A stretch of DNA of 64,000 bases from Clostridium_S neuense (GTDB lineage Bacteria; Bacillota; Clostridia; Clostridiales; Clostridiaceae), in the NCBI RefSeq assembly GCF_045310695.1, contig NZ_JBJIAA010000012.1, forward strand, positions 1 to 64,000. Reading direction: 5' to 3'. The translations under genes were made by a program, and so were the position numbers. Below are positions 13,170-22,841 of the stretch, one piece after another. The notes under the pieces were generated by a model. It did not search any database, had not been told where the DNA came from, and saw only the letters and a list, made by a program, of their open reading frames with translations. Numbering within the stretch: the first letter of the stretch is position 1; each line of letters starts with the position of its first letter.

Positions 13170-13958
13170 ATGGAAGTAATAAAAAGCAAAGAAAATAATC
13201 TTATTAAAGAAGTAAGGAAGTTAAAAGAGAAAAAATATAGGGATTTGAATAAAAGTTTCTTAATAGAGGGATTCAGATTTGTAGAAGAAGCCCTTAAATC
13301 TAATTTTGAAGTGAAGTATGTATTTATTTGTGAGAAACAAAAAGAAAAATTCCAAAGATTAGGATTCGAAAATTTAATAGATAAAACTACAAAAAGTTTT
13401 GAGGTTTCGGAAAGTGTTTTAAATACTATATCTAGTACAGAAACACCTCAAGGTATAGTTGCTGTAGTTAAAAATAAGATAAGCAATTTGCAAATTAAGA
13501 ATGGTTTCTATATACTCATAGATAAAGTGCAGGACCCTGGAAATATGGGAACAATAATAAGAAGTGCAAATGCATCAGGGGCACTTGGAGTGATAATTAC
13601 AAAAGGTACTGTAGATACATATAACAATAAAACTTTAAGATCAACTATGGGGTCTATCTTTAAAATTCCAATTATTTTTGAAGATTCTGATTTTAATAAT
13701 GTAAAAAAATTAAAAGAAAATGAATTTAAATTAATAACAAGTTCTTTAAATACTGAGTATAATTTTTATGATATAGATTTAAAGGGCAAAGTTATAATTG
13801 CAGTTGGAAATGAAGGCAATGGTATAAGTAAAGATATATTTGGACTTAGTGATATCAGCGTTAAAATACCTATGCCTGGAAATGCTGAATCCTTGAATGT
13901 TGGGGTTGCTGCCTCTATAATGATGTTTGAAGCTGTAAGACAAATTAAAATTGAATAA
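13170..13958 (+). CDS. SpoU/TrmH-family RNA 2'-O-methyltransferase
   Basis: A 262-residue SPOUT methyltransferase. An N-terminal substrate-binding domain (FLIEGFRFVEEAL) precedes the trefoil-knot catalytic domain with motif 1 DKVQDPGNMGTIIRSANASG, motif 2 IAVGNEGNGIS and motif 3 IPMPGNAESLNVGVAASI. It transfers a methyl group to a ribose 2'-OH of rRNA or tRNA; the exact site is not readable. It commonly sits upstream of pheST in clostridia. The ribosome binding site is weak (AAAGGG, 13154-13159). Confidence 0.9.
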   Translation: MEVIKSKENNLIKEVRKLKEKKYRDLNKSFLIEGFRFVEEALKSNFEVKYVFICEKQKEKFQRLGFENLIDKTTKSFEVSESVLNTISSTETPQGIVAVVKNKISNLQIKNGFYILIDKVQDPGNMGTIIRSANASGALGVIITKGTVDTYNNKTLRSTMGSIFKIPIIFEDSDFNNVKKLKENEFKLITSSLNTEYNFYDIDLKGKVIIAVGNEGNGISKDIFGLSDISVKIPMPGNAESLNVGVAASIMMFEAVRQIKIE

Positions 13959-13963
13959 AAAAC

Positions 13964-13991
13964 TTGAAAAATATAAAATTGGTGTTATAAT
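13964..13991 (+). promoter_or_regulatory. Promoter of pheST
   Basis: TTGAAA (13964-13969), a 16-base spacer and TATAAT (13986-13991), directly after the methyltransferase stop and before the T-box. Confidence 0.65.
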
Positions 13992-14021
13992 ACATATTAA
14001 AAGTTAAAATATATTAAATGT

Positions 14022-14242
14022 TGATAGAGAGAGTAGATTTAAAACAGCTTTAAGGGAGAAAAGATCACTGACTGAAAGTCTTTTTAAGCGATTTTTATTT
14101 TGAAGTTCACTCTGGAGTTCTGTTTGGGAAATATTTTATAGAGTATCAAACAGCGGTTATTCCGTTAGAAAATGAAGTGGGTTTATCCAATTTGGGTGGT
14201 ACCGCGGAGTTAATCCGTCCCTTTTATTAGGGGCGGTTTTTT
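14022..14242 (+). promoter_or_regulatory. T-box leader of pheST (specifier TTC, Phe)
   Basis: Stem I begins at GAGAGAGTAGA (about 14026-14036); the specifier TTC (14106-14108) follows GAAG and precedes ACTC; the T-box is a perfect TGGGTGGTACCGCGG (about 14192-14206). The terminator CCGTCCC/GGGGCGG (14215-14236) ends in TTTTTT. It senses uncharged tRNA-Phe. The GGT bulge predicts an ACCA tRNA end, matching the tRNA-Phe at 2398. Confidence 0.96.
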
Positions 14243-14282
14243 ATATTTTAATTAAAAAGTATAGGAAGGGAGAAAATATTTT

Positions 14283-15302
14283 ATGAAAGAAAAATTAGAG
14301 GCAATAAAAAATAGTGCTCTTGAAGAACTAAAAAAAGCTATTAGTAAAACTGAGATTGAAAGTATAAGAGTAAAATATCTTGGGAAAAAGGGAGAGCTTA
14401 CTCAAATACTTAGAGGTATGGGAGGTTTAAGCGCAGAGGAGAGACCTGTTATTGGAAAGATTGCTAATGAAGTAAGGAGCAGCCTTGAAGAGTTTATATC
14501 AGAAACTTCAAATAAGATAAAAAAAGCGGAAAAAGAAAATAAGTTGAAGGATGAAGTTATAGATATATCTATGCCGGGTAAAAAAAAGTTTATAGGGCAT
14601 AGACACCCAACGGATTTAACCTTAAGAGCAATTGAAAGTATATTTATGGATATGGGCTTTGTAATAGAAGAAGGTCCAGAAGTAGAATATGATAAGTATA
14701 ATTTTGAAATGCTGAACATACCTAAGAATCATCCAGCAAGAGGAGAGCAGGATACATTTTACATAAATGATGATGTAGTTTTAAGAACTCAAACTTCACC
14801 GGTGCAAGTAAGAACTATGCTTAATCAGAAACCTCCTATAAAAATGATTTCACCTGGAAAGGTTTATCGTTCTGATGCTGCAGATGCAACCCACTCACCA
14901 ATATTTTATCAAGTTGAAGGCTTGGTTATAGATAAGGGGATTAGATTTTCTGATTTAAAAGGAACTCTTGAAATGTTTGCAAAGAGAATGTTTGGAGAAA
15001 ATACAAAAATGAAATTTAGACCACATCATTTTCCATTCACTGAACCATCTGCTGAGTCTGATGTTACATGCTTTGCGTGTGGTGGAAAAGGCTGTAGTGT
15101 TTGCAAAGGAGAAGGATGGATAGAGCTTTGGGGCTGCGGTATGGTACATCCTAATGTTTTAAGAAACTGTGGAATAGATCCTGAAGTTTACAGCGGCTTC
15201 GCATTTGGCTTGGGACTTGATAGAATGGTTATGCTTGATCACTATATTGATGATATAAGACAGCTTTATGAAAGTGATATGAGATTTTTGGATCAATTTT
15301 AG
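14283..15302 (+). CDS. pheS: Phenylalanyl-tRNA synthetase alpha subunit
   Basis: A 339-residue catalytic subunit of the (alpha-beta)2 enzyme. An N-terminal coiled coil (1-~90) that contacts tRNA-Phe is followed by the class II catalytic core: GHRHPTDLT, RTQTSPVQVRTM, FHQ-like IFYQVEGLVIDKG, HHFPFTEPSAE, and motif 3 GFAFGLGLDRMVML. A cysteine-rich insert (CFACGGKGCSVCKG, about 263-276) is common in the clostridial enzyme and may bind metal. AAGGGAG precedes the ATG. Confidence 0.98.
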   Translation: MKEKLEAIKNSALEELKKAISKTEIESIRVKYLGKKGELTQILRGMGGLSAEERPVIGKIANEVRSSLEEFISETSNKIKKAEKENKLKDEVIDISMPGKKKFIGHRHPTDLTLRAIESIFMDMGFVIEEGPEVEYDKYNFEMLNIPKNHPARGEQDTFYINDDVVLRTQTSPVQVRTMLNQKPPIKMISPGKVYRSDAADATHSPIFYQVEGLVIDKGIRFSDLKGTLEMFAKRMFGENTKMKFRPHHFPFTEPSAESDVTCFACGGKGCSVCKGEGWIELWGCGMVHPNVLRNCGIDPEVYSGFAFGLGLDRMVMLDHYIDDIRQLYESDMRFLDQF

Positions 15303-15316
15303 AGGAGGATTAAAAG

Positions 15317-17695
15317 ATGAAAGTACCTTATATATGGCTTAAAGATTATGTAGATATTGATATAAATGCAAAAGAACTTGGAGATATGCTTACACTCTCA
15401 GGTTCAAAACTTGAAGAAGTAATAACAAGTGGAGAGGAAATACAAAATGTAGTTACTGGAAAATTACTTAAAATAGAACCTCATCCAGATGCAGAAAAGC
15501 TAGTTATATGTCAAGTTGAAGTTGGAAAAGAGGAACCAATACAAATAGTTACAGGAGCTAATAATATGGCAGAAGGAGATATAGTACCTGTAGCGCTTCA
15601 TGGATCAACACTTCCAGGAGGAGTTAAAATAAAAAAAGGTAAATTAAGAGGAGTATTATCCAATGGAATGATGTGTTCGGCAGAGGAAATTGGAGTTACA
15701 GAAGAACATCCAGTACATGGACTTATGATTTTGGATAAAGATACTGAAGTAGGAAAGGATATAAAAGAAGTTCTTGGACTAGACAATCCAGTTTTAGATT
15801 TTGAAATAACTTCAAATAGACCAGATTGTTTAAGTATTGTTGGAATGGCTAGGGAAACAGCTGCAACACTTAATACTAAATATAGAAAGCCTAAATTTGA
15901 TTTTACTGAAGCTAAAGGAAATAACATTAAAGATGAATTAACTGTTGAAGTTAAGGATAAACTTTGCAAAAGATATATGGCGCGTATTGTTAAAAATATA
16001 AAGATAGAGCCTTCACCAGCTTGGATGCAGGAAAGACTTAATCTTGCCGGTGTAAGACCAATAAATAACATAGTTGATATAACTAATTTTGTTATGATTG
16101 AACTTGGTCAGCCAATGCATGCTTTTGATAAGAGAATGATAAGTTCAAATAAAATAGTAGTTGAAAGAGCTAAAGCTGATGAAAAATTCACAACTTTAGA
16201 TGGAACAGAAAGAACTTTAACTGAAAACCAGCTTATGATAAAAAATGGAGATAAAAGCGTTGCTATTGCAGGAATAATGGGAGGACTAAATTCAGAGGTA
16301 ACAGAAGATACAAAGGAAATAATATTTGAATCGGCTAATTTTGATGGGACTAATATAAGAATATCTTCTCAGAAATTAGCACTTAGAACTGAAGCTTCTG
16401 GAAGATATGAAAAAGATCTTGATCCTAATCTTTGTATGGAAGCTTTAAATAGAGCTTGCAATTTAATACAGGAACTTAATGCAGGTGAAATTGAAGAAGG
16501 GGTTATTGATGTATATCCTGAAAAAGTTACTGAGAATTATGTTGAAGTAAACTATAATTGGGTAAATGAATTTTTAGGAACAAAGCTTTCAAAGGAAGAA
16601 ATGAAAGGTTACTTGGATAGATTAGAGCTTGATACTGAAATAAATGGTGATACATTAAAAGTTTTATCTCCAACCTTTAGAAATGATATAAATATAAGAG
16701 AAGATATTGCAGAAGAAATTGCCAGAATATATGGCTATAATGTTATTGAATCTACAGTTATACAATCGCCAAGTATAAGAATGGGAAAGAGCAGGAAGCA
16801 AGTAATAAAAGATATGGCTGTTGAAAGTTTACTTGCTTCAGGATTAAACGAGTCCATAAGCTATTCATTTATAAGTCCTAAGGTCTTTGATAAGATTCTT
16901 CTTCCCAAAGATAGTGAACTTAGAAATGTTGTTAAAATAAGAAATCCATTGGGAGAAGATTTTAGTGTAATGAGAACAACTACTCTGCATTCAATGATGG
17001 AATGTCTTCAGAGAAATTACAGCAGAAATAATGAATTTGCAAGGTTGTTTGAAATTGGAAAAGTTTATATACCAGCTTCAGGTGAGGGGAAAATTCCAGA
17101 AGAAAAAAATGTTATAACTGTAGGAATGTATGGCGGCGTAGATTATTTTGATTTAAAGGGTATAATTGAAAACTTGCTAGAAATACTTGGAATAAAAAAT
17201 GTAGCGTATGTTAGAGAAAGTGAAAACCCAACCTTCCATCCAGGTAAAACTGCTTTAGTTATGCTTAAAAATAAATGTCTTGGTGTTATAGGAGAAATAC
17301 ATCCAGATGTAGCTGAAAATTATGAAGTTGAGGAAAGATGTTATATAGCAGAATTAAATCTTGATGAACTCATAGAAAATGCAGCAACTAAAAAAGAATA
17401 TGAACCAATTCCTAAATTTCCAGCAGTAACAAGAGATATGGCAGTTATAGTTGATGAGAATATACTAGTACAGCAAATAGAAGATATAATTAAAAGACAG
17501 GGAAGCAGTATACTTGAAAGTTATAAACTATTTGATGTCTATAAAGGTAAGCAGGTTCCAGAAGGCAAAAAGAGTGTAGCATATTCAATTACTTATAGAG
17601 ATAAAAATAAAACTCTTACAGAAAAAGAAGTTGAAAAAGTTCATAATAAGATCGTAAATACCCTTAAGCATTTAATTGGTGCAGAATTAAGATAA
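15317..17695 (+). CDS. pheT: Phenylalanyl-tRNA synthetase beta subunit
   Basis: A 792-residue subunit carrying tRNA-binding and editing functions. Order: tRNA-binding OB domain (39-~150, PHPDAEKLVICQVEVG), B3/B4 editing domain (EITSNRPDCLSI, about 163-174), B5 domain (VNYNWVNEFLG, about 407), core, and C-terminal ferredoxin-fold anticodon-binding domain (PKFPAVTRDMAVIVD to end). 14 bases after pheS, with GAGGAGG. Full length. Confidence 0.98.
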   Translation: MKVPYIWLKDYVDIDINAKELGDMLTLSGSKLEEVITSGEEIQNVVTGKLLKIEPHPDAEKLVICQVEVGKEEPIQIVTGANNMAEGDIVPVALHGSTLPGGVKIKKGKLRGVLSNGMMCSAEEIGVTEEHPVHGLMILDKDTEVGKDIKEVLGLDNPVLDFEITSNRPDCLSIVGMARETAATLNTKYRKPKFDFTEAKGNNIKDELTVEVKDKLCKRYMARIVKNIKIEPSPAWMQERLNLAGVRPINNIVDITNFVMIELGQPMHAFDKRMISSNKIVVERAKADEKFTTLDGTERTLTENQLMIKNGDKSVAIAGIMGGLNSEVTEDTKEIIFESANFDGTNIRISSQKLALRTEASGRYEKDLDPNLCMEALNRACNLIQELNAGEIEEGVIDVYPEKVTENYVEVNYNWVNEFLGTKLSKEEMKGYLDRLELDTEINGDTLKVLSPTFRNDINIREDIAEEIARIYGYNVIESTVIQSPSIRMGKSRKQVIKDMAVESLLASGLNESISYSFISPKVFDKILLPKDSELRNVVKIRNPLGEDFSVMRTTTLHSMMECLQRNYSRNNEFARLFEIGKVYIPASGEGKIPEEKNVITVGMYGGVDYFDLKGIIENLLEILGIKNVAYVRESENPTFHPGKTALVMLKNKCLGVIGEIHPDVAENYEVEERCYIAELNLDELIENAATKKEYEPIPKFPAVTRDMAVIVDENILVQQIEDIIKRQGSSILESYKLFDVYKGKQVPEGKKSVAYSITYRDKNKTLTEKEVEKVHNKIVNTLKHLIGAELR

Positions 17696-17700
17696 TAATA

Positions 17701-17741
17701 AGAAAGTGAAAGTACTAAAAATTACTTTCACTTTCTTATTT
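17701..17741 (+). terminator. Terminator after pheT
   Basis: A perfect 14-bp stem, AGAAAGTGAAAGTA and TACTTTCACTTTCT, with an 8-base loop and TATTTT tail. Confidence 0.85.
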
Positions 17742-17865
17742 TCCAATACTTAAATATGTGTTAAAATAAATATAAAAGACTTTTCAGATATATAGTTTTT
17801 AAAAAGCTAAATTGTATTATATAAAGTAAAATGTTTAACTATATATAGAATTGAAGGTGTTATAT

Positions 17866-18513
17866 ATGAATGTAATTACCATAAAGATAAATGGTATAGA
17901 ATACTCCTTAAGAGGAGAGGAAAAAGAAGAGTATTTAAGAACAGTAGAAAAATATGTTGATAAAAAAATTAAAAACATAATGGAGAATAATGAGAAACTT
18001 AGTACAGCAGATGCGGCTATTTTGACTGCACTTAATGTTGCGGATGACATGTTTAAAACAGGCTATGAAAATGACGAATTAGTTGATCAAGTAGAAATTT
18101 ATAAAAAACGAGAAAGTGATTTAAAGAGTGAACTTCAAAAATCCAAAAATGAAATTGAGGAAATAAAGAAAAACAATCAAATTGAATGTGATAAGTTAAA
18201 TGAAAGTTTATTGAAATCCAATAATGAGAAAAATGAACTTTTAGCTGAAATTAAGGAACTCAAAGCGTTAAAGGAAAAAGATGTCCAAGTTGAAGAACTT
18301 ACTGAGCAGCTTGCACTTATGGAAAATGAGATAAAGAAATATAAAAGCATGTATGAAAAATGTGCTAGCGAAAATAAGGATTTTAAGTTTACAATACATA
18401 GCTTAAAATACAAGGTTATAGATTTAGAAAATAAATATCTTGAAAATCAAATAGATTTGGCAAAGACGAAAAAGCAGATAGTTAAAGATTTAAAAGAAAA
18501 TAGAAAAAAATAA
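17866..18513 (+). CDS. zapA: ZapA-family cell division protein with long coiled coil
   Basis: A 215-residue protein. Residues 1-~85 are ZapA-like (VITIKINGIEYSLRGEE, YLRTVEKYVDKKI, ADAAILTALNVADDMF); ZapA bundles FtsZ filaments at the division site. The rest is a lysine/glutamate-rich coiled coil far longer than the ~85-100 residue ZapA of Bacillus, as often in clostridia. Location after pheT is conserved. The start is the ATG at 17866 after GAAGGTG. Confidence 0.82.
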   Translation: MNVITIKINGIEYSLRGEEKEEYLRTVEKYVDKKIKNIMENNEKLSTADAAILTALNVADDMFKTGYENDELVDQVEIYKKRESDLKSELQKSKNEIEEIKKNNQIECDKLNESLLKSNNEKNELLAEIKELKALKEKDVQVEELTEQLALMENEIKKYKSMYEKCASENKDFKFTIHSLKYKVIDLENKYLENQIDLAKTKKQIVKDLKENRKK

Positions 18514-18543
18514 AAACCTATTCTAAAGAGTAGGTTTTTTTAC
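18512..18543 (+). terminator. Terminator after zapA
   Basis: AAAACCTA and TAGGTTTT around a 10-base loop with a T-run; it begins within the stop codon. Confidence 0.85.
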
Positions 18544-18609
18544 TTTTTGGTATTAAGCTTGCAACTCATTTCATAAGATAAAATGAATAATTATTTTAGG
18601 TGGGTTATT

Positions 18610-19761
18610 ATGATATATTTCGATAATGCTGCAACTACTTTTCCAAAACCAGATACGGTTTATGAGGCAGTTATGGAATGCATGAAAAATTATGCTGCTA
18701 ATCCTGGAAGAGGATCATATGATATGGCTGTTAGGGCATCTAAAAAGGTGATGGAAACTAGAGAAGAAATTGCTAAGCTTTTTAATGTATCAAATTTATT
18801 CAATATAATTTTTACGTCAAGTGCTACGGAAGGACTTAACATGGGTATAAAAGGTATACTTAAAAGAGGTGATCATGTAATTACAACCGCTATGGAACAT
18901 AATTCTGTACTTAGACCCATAAATTATCTTAGAAAAAAATCCGTAAAAAGCAGCATAGTTGGGGCTGATAAATATGGTTTTGTAAGTCTTAAAAATATAG
19001 AGAAGCAAATAAGAGTAAATACAAAGATGATTGTAGTAAATCACGTTTCAAATGTAACTGGAAGTATTCAAGATATAGAAAGAATAGGTGAAATTGCAAG
19101 GAGATATGGAGTTATTTTCATGGTGGATGCTTCCCAAAGTGCCGGCGTTATAAATATTGACGTTAATAAATGCAATATAGATGTTATGGCATTTTCAGGG
19201 CATAAAGGGCTTTTAGGACCTCAAGGGACAGGAGTGCTTTATATAAGGGAAGGTTTGGAGGTTTCAGAATATAAAAGCGGAGGAACTGGTAGTAATTCTT
19301 ATTCCATGCATCAACCGAAATTTCTTCCAGATAAATTTGAAAGCGGAACATTAAATACACCTGGTATTGCTGGATTATATGCTGGTGTTAGATTTATAAA
19401 GGAAATTGGTATGGATAATATAAGAAAACATGAGCTTGAGCTTACGGAAGCACTTCTTAAAGAATTGAAAAAGAGAGATTATATAATTTTATATGGCAGA
19501 GAGGATATGGAAGATAGAAGTGCCGTTGTTTCTCTAAATGTAGATGGTGTGGATAGTTCAGATACTGCTGCTATGCTTAATTCAAAGGGCATAGGAGTTA
19601 GAAATGGATATCACTGTGCACCGCTAGTACATGAAGTAATTGGCACTAAAAATAGAGGTACTGTAAGAGTAAGTCCGGGATATTTTAATACCCTTGAAGA
19701 AATAGAGAGGCTTGTAAAGGCTTTAGATGAAATTCATGGAGGGATAACTCAAAATGAGTGA
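18610..19761 (+). CDS. Class V aminotransferase, cysteine desulfurase-like
   Basis: A 383-residue PLP enzyme of the SufS/selenocysteine-lyase branch. Seen: IYFDNAATTFPKP at the start, ATEGLNMGIKG, the PLP aldimine Lys199 in FSGHKGLLGPQG, and an active-site type Cys336 in GYHCAPLVH. The HCAP context and neighbours fit the class V group of unknown substrate related to cysteine desulfurases. It probably removes S or Se from cysteine or selenocysteine. GGTGGG precedes the ATG at 18610; a longer frame from 18583 lacks a ribosome binding site. It overlaps the next gene by 8 bases. Confidence 0.85.
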   Translation: MIYFDNAATTFPKPDTVYEAVMECMKNYAANPGRGSYDMAVRASKKVMETREEIAKLFNVSNLFNIIFTSSATEGLNMGIKGILKRGDHVITTAMEHNSVLRPINYLRKKSVKSSIVGADKYGFVSLKNIEKQIRVNTKMIVVNHVSNVTGSIQDIERIGEIARRYGVIFMVDASQSAGVINIDVNKCNIDVMAFSGHKGLLGPQGTGVLYIREGLEVSEYKSGGTGSNSYSMHQPKFLPDKFESGTLNTPGIAGLYAGVRFIKEIGMDNIRKHELELTEALLKELKKRDYIILYGREDMEDRSAVVSLNVDGVDSSDTAAMLNSKGIGVRNGYHCAPLVHEVIGTKNRGTVRVSPGYFNTLEEIERLVKALDEIHGGITQNE

Positions 19762-20851
19762 TATTGAAGATTGGGTAAGAGAATATGTAGTTAAAACCGG
19801 AATAACCCATGAGGAAGTTGTAAAAAAGGCTCTAGAATTTTATAAAGAAAGTGTGGAAAATAATATAGAATTTAGCGATTATAAAGCCGGAAAAGAATTA
19901 AGAAACTTTTTTTATAATATAAGAAGAATATATAGTGAAGCAGCAAATAGTAAGAGTCAGTTTCATGGTAAAGATCAAAAGGCAGAGGAAAGTAAAATTA
20001 AGAATGATACAGTATCTAAAAATAAAGTAGTAACTAAAGAAAGTCCTAAAGAAAATTCTTTTAAGGTTAGTTGTGAGATTATAGAAAAGTCAGATGAGAA
20101 GGAAAATTATTTAAAGGGAATACAAAATGTAAGTCCAGATTTAATGAGTGTAATATTAAGTGAAGAAACTTACGTTTTGAAGATGATACAAAATAAGGTT
20201 AATTATGCAACTGCCATAATAAGTTTTGAAAAGGATGAGAAGGATTTGCAACAGTACGCATTTATACATTATGTAGATTTTTTAGACAGCAAGTATAAAA
20301 AGCTTTATTCAAATATAGAAAAGGAAATAGTTGAAATAGCTAAAAAGAATAATGTAAACAATGTTGATAGGATAGTTAATGGAGAGTATATTGAGCAATT
20401 TAAAAGTATTGGCTATAAAGAAATATATAAGAATTACAGCATAAAAATAAATATTGAAAACAGCAGATTAAGAGGAATAAATGAATATGCAAAGAATACT
20501 CGAAATCATGTAAGCAGCAAATGCGTTCCGATTTTTAGAATGGGACCTAAGCGGTTTAAGGAGAATGCGGAGCCAAATAGTTTATATAAGTTTTCTACAA
20601 GTTACGGCAAGTTTTACGCAAAAATAACTATAAAAAATGAAAAATGTTATGCAAAATTATATTTAGATGAAAATAAGATAAATAGAATAACATATCTTAA
20701 AAATGTATATTACACATTTATAAATGATTTATATAAAAATGGTGTAAAAATAATATATACATTAGTAGGACAAAAGCATATAAATATATTGAAGAGCAAT
20801 TGTGACGTAACTACGATAAAGGAATGGATATGGATAAGAAAATCGTTATAA
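19754..20851 (+). CDS. Unknown protein in the sulfur-carrier-like operon
   Basis: I do not recognise this 365-residue protein. No signal peptide or membrane segment is seen. Residues 1-~60 look helical (DWVREYVVKTGITHEEVVKK), residues ~75-120 are a charged, low-complexity linker, and from ~125 on is a folded-looking basic domain with many Lys/Tyr and few cysteines, ending WIWIRKSL. It overlaps the class V aminotransferase by 8 bases and is 17 bases before the DUF3343 gene, so the three are cotranscribed and probably cooperate. Confidence 0.7.
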   Translation: MSDIEDWVREYVVKTGITHEEVVKKALEFYKESVENNIEFSDYKAGKELRNFFYNIRRIYSEAANSKSQFHGKDQKAEESKIKNDTVSKNKVVTKESPKENSFKVSCEIIEKSDEKENYLKGIQNVSPDLMSVILSEETYVLKMIQNKVNYATAIISFEKDEKDLQQYAFIHYVDFLDSKYKKLYSNIEKEIVEIAKKNNVNNVDRIVNGEYIEQFKSIGYKEIYKNYSIKINIENSRLRGINEYAKNTRNHVSSKCVPIFRMGPKRFKENAEPNSLYKFSTSYGKFYAKITIKNEKCYAKLYLDENKINRITYLKNVYYTFINDLYKNGVKIIYTLVGQKHINILKSNCDVTTIKEWIWIRKSL

Positions 20852-20868
20852 ATTAAGGGGCTGATATA

Positions 20869-21147
20869 TTGCGTGAAACAAAAGTTTTAGAAAATGAATA
20901 TCTAGCAGTTTTTAAATCACAAAATCATGCAATTTACTTATATGGAATATTGATTAAAAAGGGAATACAGACCAAAATAATTCAAACTCCATGTAAGATT
21001 TCTACTTCATGTACTCATAGTATTAGATTTAGTGAAGAATATATGGATACAGTAAAAAAAGAAATAATAGATAGCGGAATAAAAATAAGAGGTATATATA
21101 AGATAACAAACTATAAAGGAAAAAAAGATTATGAAAAAGTTTATTAA
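20869..21147 (+). CDS. DUF3343 putative S/Se carrier-like protein
   Basis: A 92-residue protein matching the DUF3343 layout: a beta-alpha core starting EYLAVFKSQNHAIYLYGILI, a cysteine-containing turn TPCKISTSC, then IRFSEEYMDTVKKEI. The family is described as putative Se/S carrier-like because members sit beside cysteine desulfurases and SirA/YedF proteins, as here. Two cysteines (41 and 47) are candidates for persulfide transfer. The start is TTG at 20869; GGGG lies 9-10 bases upstream. Last gene of the operon, followed by a terminator. Confidence 0.72.
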   Translation: MRETKVLENEYLAVFKSQNHAIYLYGILIKKGIQTKIIQTPCKISTSCTHSIRFSEEYMDTVKKEIIDSGIKIRGIYKITNYKGKKDYEKVY

Positions 21148-21150
21148 TTT

Positions 21151-21176
21151 AAAGATGGTTAAGGCCATCTTTTTTT
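21151..21176 (+). terminator. Terminator of the sulfur-carrier-like operon
   Basis: AAAGATGG and CCATCTTT with a 6-base loop and TTTTTTG. Confidence 0.9.
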
Positions 21177-21258
21177 GTAACAAGTTTTTTTGCAATTACG
21201 TATAATGTATACTACTTGGCATGCATAAAACATTATTAATAATAAGAAGTGATAGAAA

Positions 21259-22014
21259 ATGATATTTAAGGTTAAAGATGAAAAAAAAAGCATTTTAGAT
21301 TTACGCAAAAAGTTTAAAGATTGTAATAAACCTGGTGTTTCTATGATTGTTTCAACTAATAAAATAAAATATATTAAGAATATATTTACAAATTATTTGA
21401 GATGTAATTATGCAAACAAAGAATTGATAATAATACTTAATAATAATAAATTGAATATAGATGACTACAACAAAGAAGCCGAAAAATATAAAAATATAAG
21501 GGTATACCAGCTTGATGAGGATATAAGTCTTGGATATTGCATGAATTATGGTGTGGAGGTTTCAAAATATAATTATTTAGCTAAAATAGATGATGACGAT
21601 TATTATGGAGAAAATTATATTCTAGATGCTGTAAATACATTTAGATATACTGATGCAGATGTTATAGGAAAAGCTTCGTATTTTGTTTATTATGAAAAAT
21701 ATAATTCCATAGGAATAATGAATGCAAATTATAATGATAAGTATACTCCTTATATTGCAGGTTCTACTTTTGTTATAAAAAGAAAAGTTTTTGAAAAGGT
21801 TAAGTTTAGGGATATGAGCCTTAGTGAAGATTCATATTTTATTAGTGATTGTGTAAAAGCTAATATAAATGTATATTCAGGGCATAGGTATAATTATGTT
21901 TATATAAGACATAGAGAATTATCAGATCATACCTGGAAAATAGAAACTAGAAGTTTATATAACATTACAAAAAAGATAAATTGCAATAACAATTTGTCAA
22001 TTGTAAAGGTGTAG
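21259..22014 (+). CDS. GT2-like glycosyltransferase
   Basis: A 251-residue GT-A-fold enzyme, first of a glycan cluster. VSMIVSTNKIKYI begins the nucleotide-binding fold at about residue 26, and AKIDDDDYYG (about 111-120) supplies the DxD metal/nucleotide motif. YIAGSTFVIKRKVF and LSEDSYFISD match acceptor-side motifs of family 2 enzymes. The N-terminal 25 residues precede the fold. Donor and acceptor are unknown. It ends 13 bases before the next glycosyltransferase. Confidence 0.78.
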   Translation: MIFKVKDEKKSILDLRKKFKDCNKPGVSMIVSTNKIKYIKNIFTNYLRCNYANKELIIILNNNKLNIDDYNKEAEKYKNIRVYQLDEDISLGYCMNYGVEVSKYNYLAKIDDDDYYGENYILDAVNTFRYTDADVIGKASYFVYYEKYNSIGIMNANYNDKYTPYIAGSTFVIKRKVFEKVKFRDMSLSEDSYFISDCVKANINVYSGHRYNYVYIRHRELSDHTWKIETRSLYNITKKINCNNNLSIVKV

Positions 22015-22027
22015 GTGGTGAAGCTTT

Positions 22028-22765
22028 ATGAAGACAAGCATAATTATCCTAACACATAATGGATTAAGCTATTCCAGAAGCTGTATACAAAGTATAAGAA
22101 AATATACTGAAAAAGATTACGAACTTATAGTAGTCGATAATAATTCAACTGATAATACAAAAAATTGGCTTAGTACACAAAAAGATATAAAAGTTATATA
22201 TAATAGTGAAAATTTAGGATTTCCAAAGGGCTGTAATCAAGGAATAAGTGCAGCTTGTGGTGACGATGTACTTTTATTAAATAATGATGTTATTGTGACT
22301 CCTAATTGGCTTAAAAATTTAAGAAGATGCTTATATAGCAATAGAGATATAGGAGCAGTTGGACCCATTACAAACAAGTGCTCTAATGCTCAAAGCATAA
22401 GTGTGCCATATGATTCAATAAATGGGGTATTGAAGTGGTGCAAAAGATATAATGTATCTGATCGGAATAAATGGGAGTATAGAAATAGACTCGTTGGATT
22501 TTGCTTTTTTGTAAAGAAAGAAGTAATAGAAAAAGTTGGCTTTCTTGATGAAAGATTTTCACCAGGAAATTATGAAGATGATGATTATTCAATTAGAATT
22601 AGAAAAGCTGGCTATAAGCTTATTCTTTGTAAAGATACCTTTATATATCATTATGGTGGAGTATCTTTTTCAAAATACAATTACTTAAAGCTTCTTGAAA
22701 TAAACAAAGATAAGTTTGAGAAAAAATGGGGAGCTAAATATAATGAAATATTTAATTGTAAGTAA
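22028..22765 (+). CDS. GT2 glycosyltransferase, rhamnosyltransferase-like
   Basis: A 245-residue family 2 enzyme: SIIILTHNGLSYSRSCIQSI (4-23), VVDNNSTDNT (about 37-46), LLNNDV as the DxD equivalent (about 81-86), and GFLDERFSPGNYEDDDYSIR with the ED catalytic-base motif (about 178-197). The NND/ED pattern is typical of WbbL-like rhamnosyltransferases and relatives. GGTGGTGA precedes the ATG. Confidence 0.83.
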   Translation: MKTSIIILTHNGLSYSRSCIQSIRKYTEKDYELIVVDNNSTDNTKNWLSTQKDIKVIYNSENLGFPKGCNQGISAACGDDVLLLNNDVIVTPNWLKNLRRCLYSNRDIGAVGPITNKCSNAQSISVPYDSINGVLKWCKRYNVSDRNKWEYRNRLVGFCFFVKKEVIEKVGFLDERFSPGNYEDDDYSIRIRKAGYKLILCKDTFIYHYGGVSFSKYNYLKLLEINKDKFEKKWGAKYNEIFNCK

Positions 22766-22841
22766 TCATTATATATTTGTGGAATATAAGTATACTTATG
22801 CATAACATGAAAGTATGGAATGTGTAAGGAGTGATGAAAAT

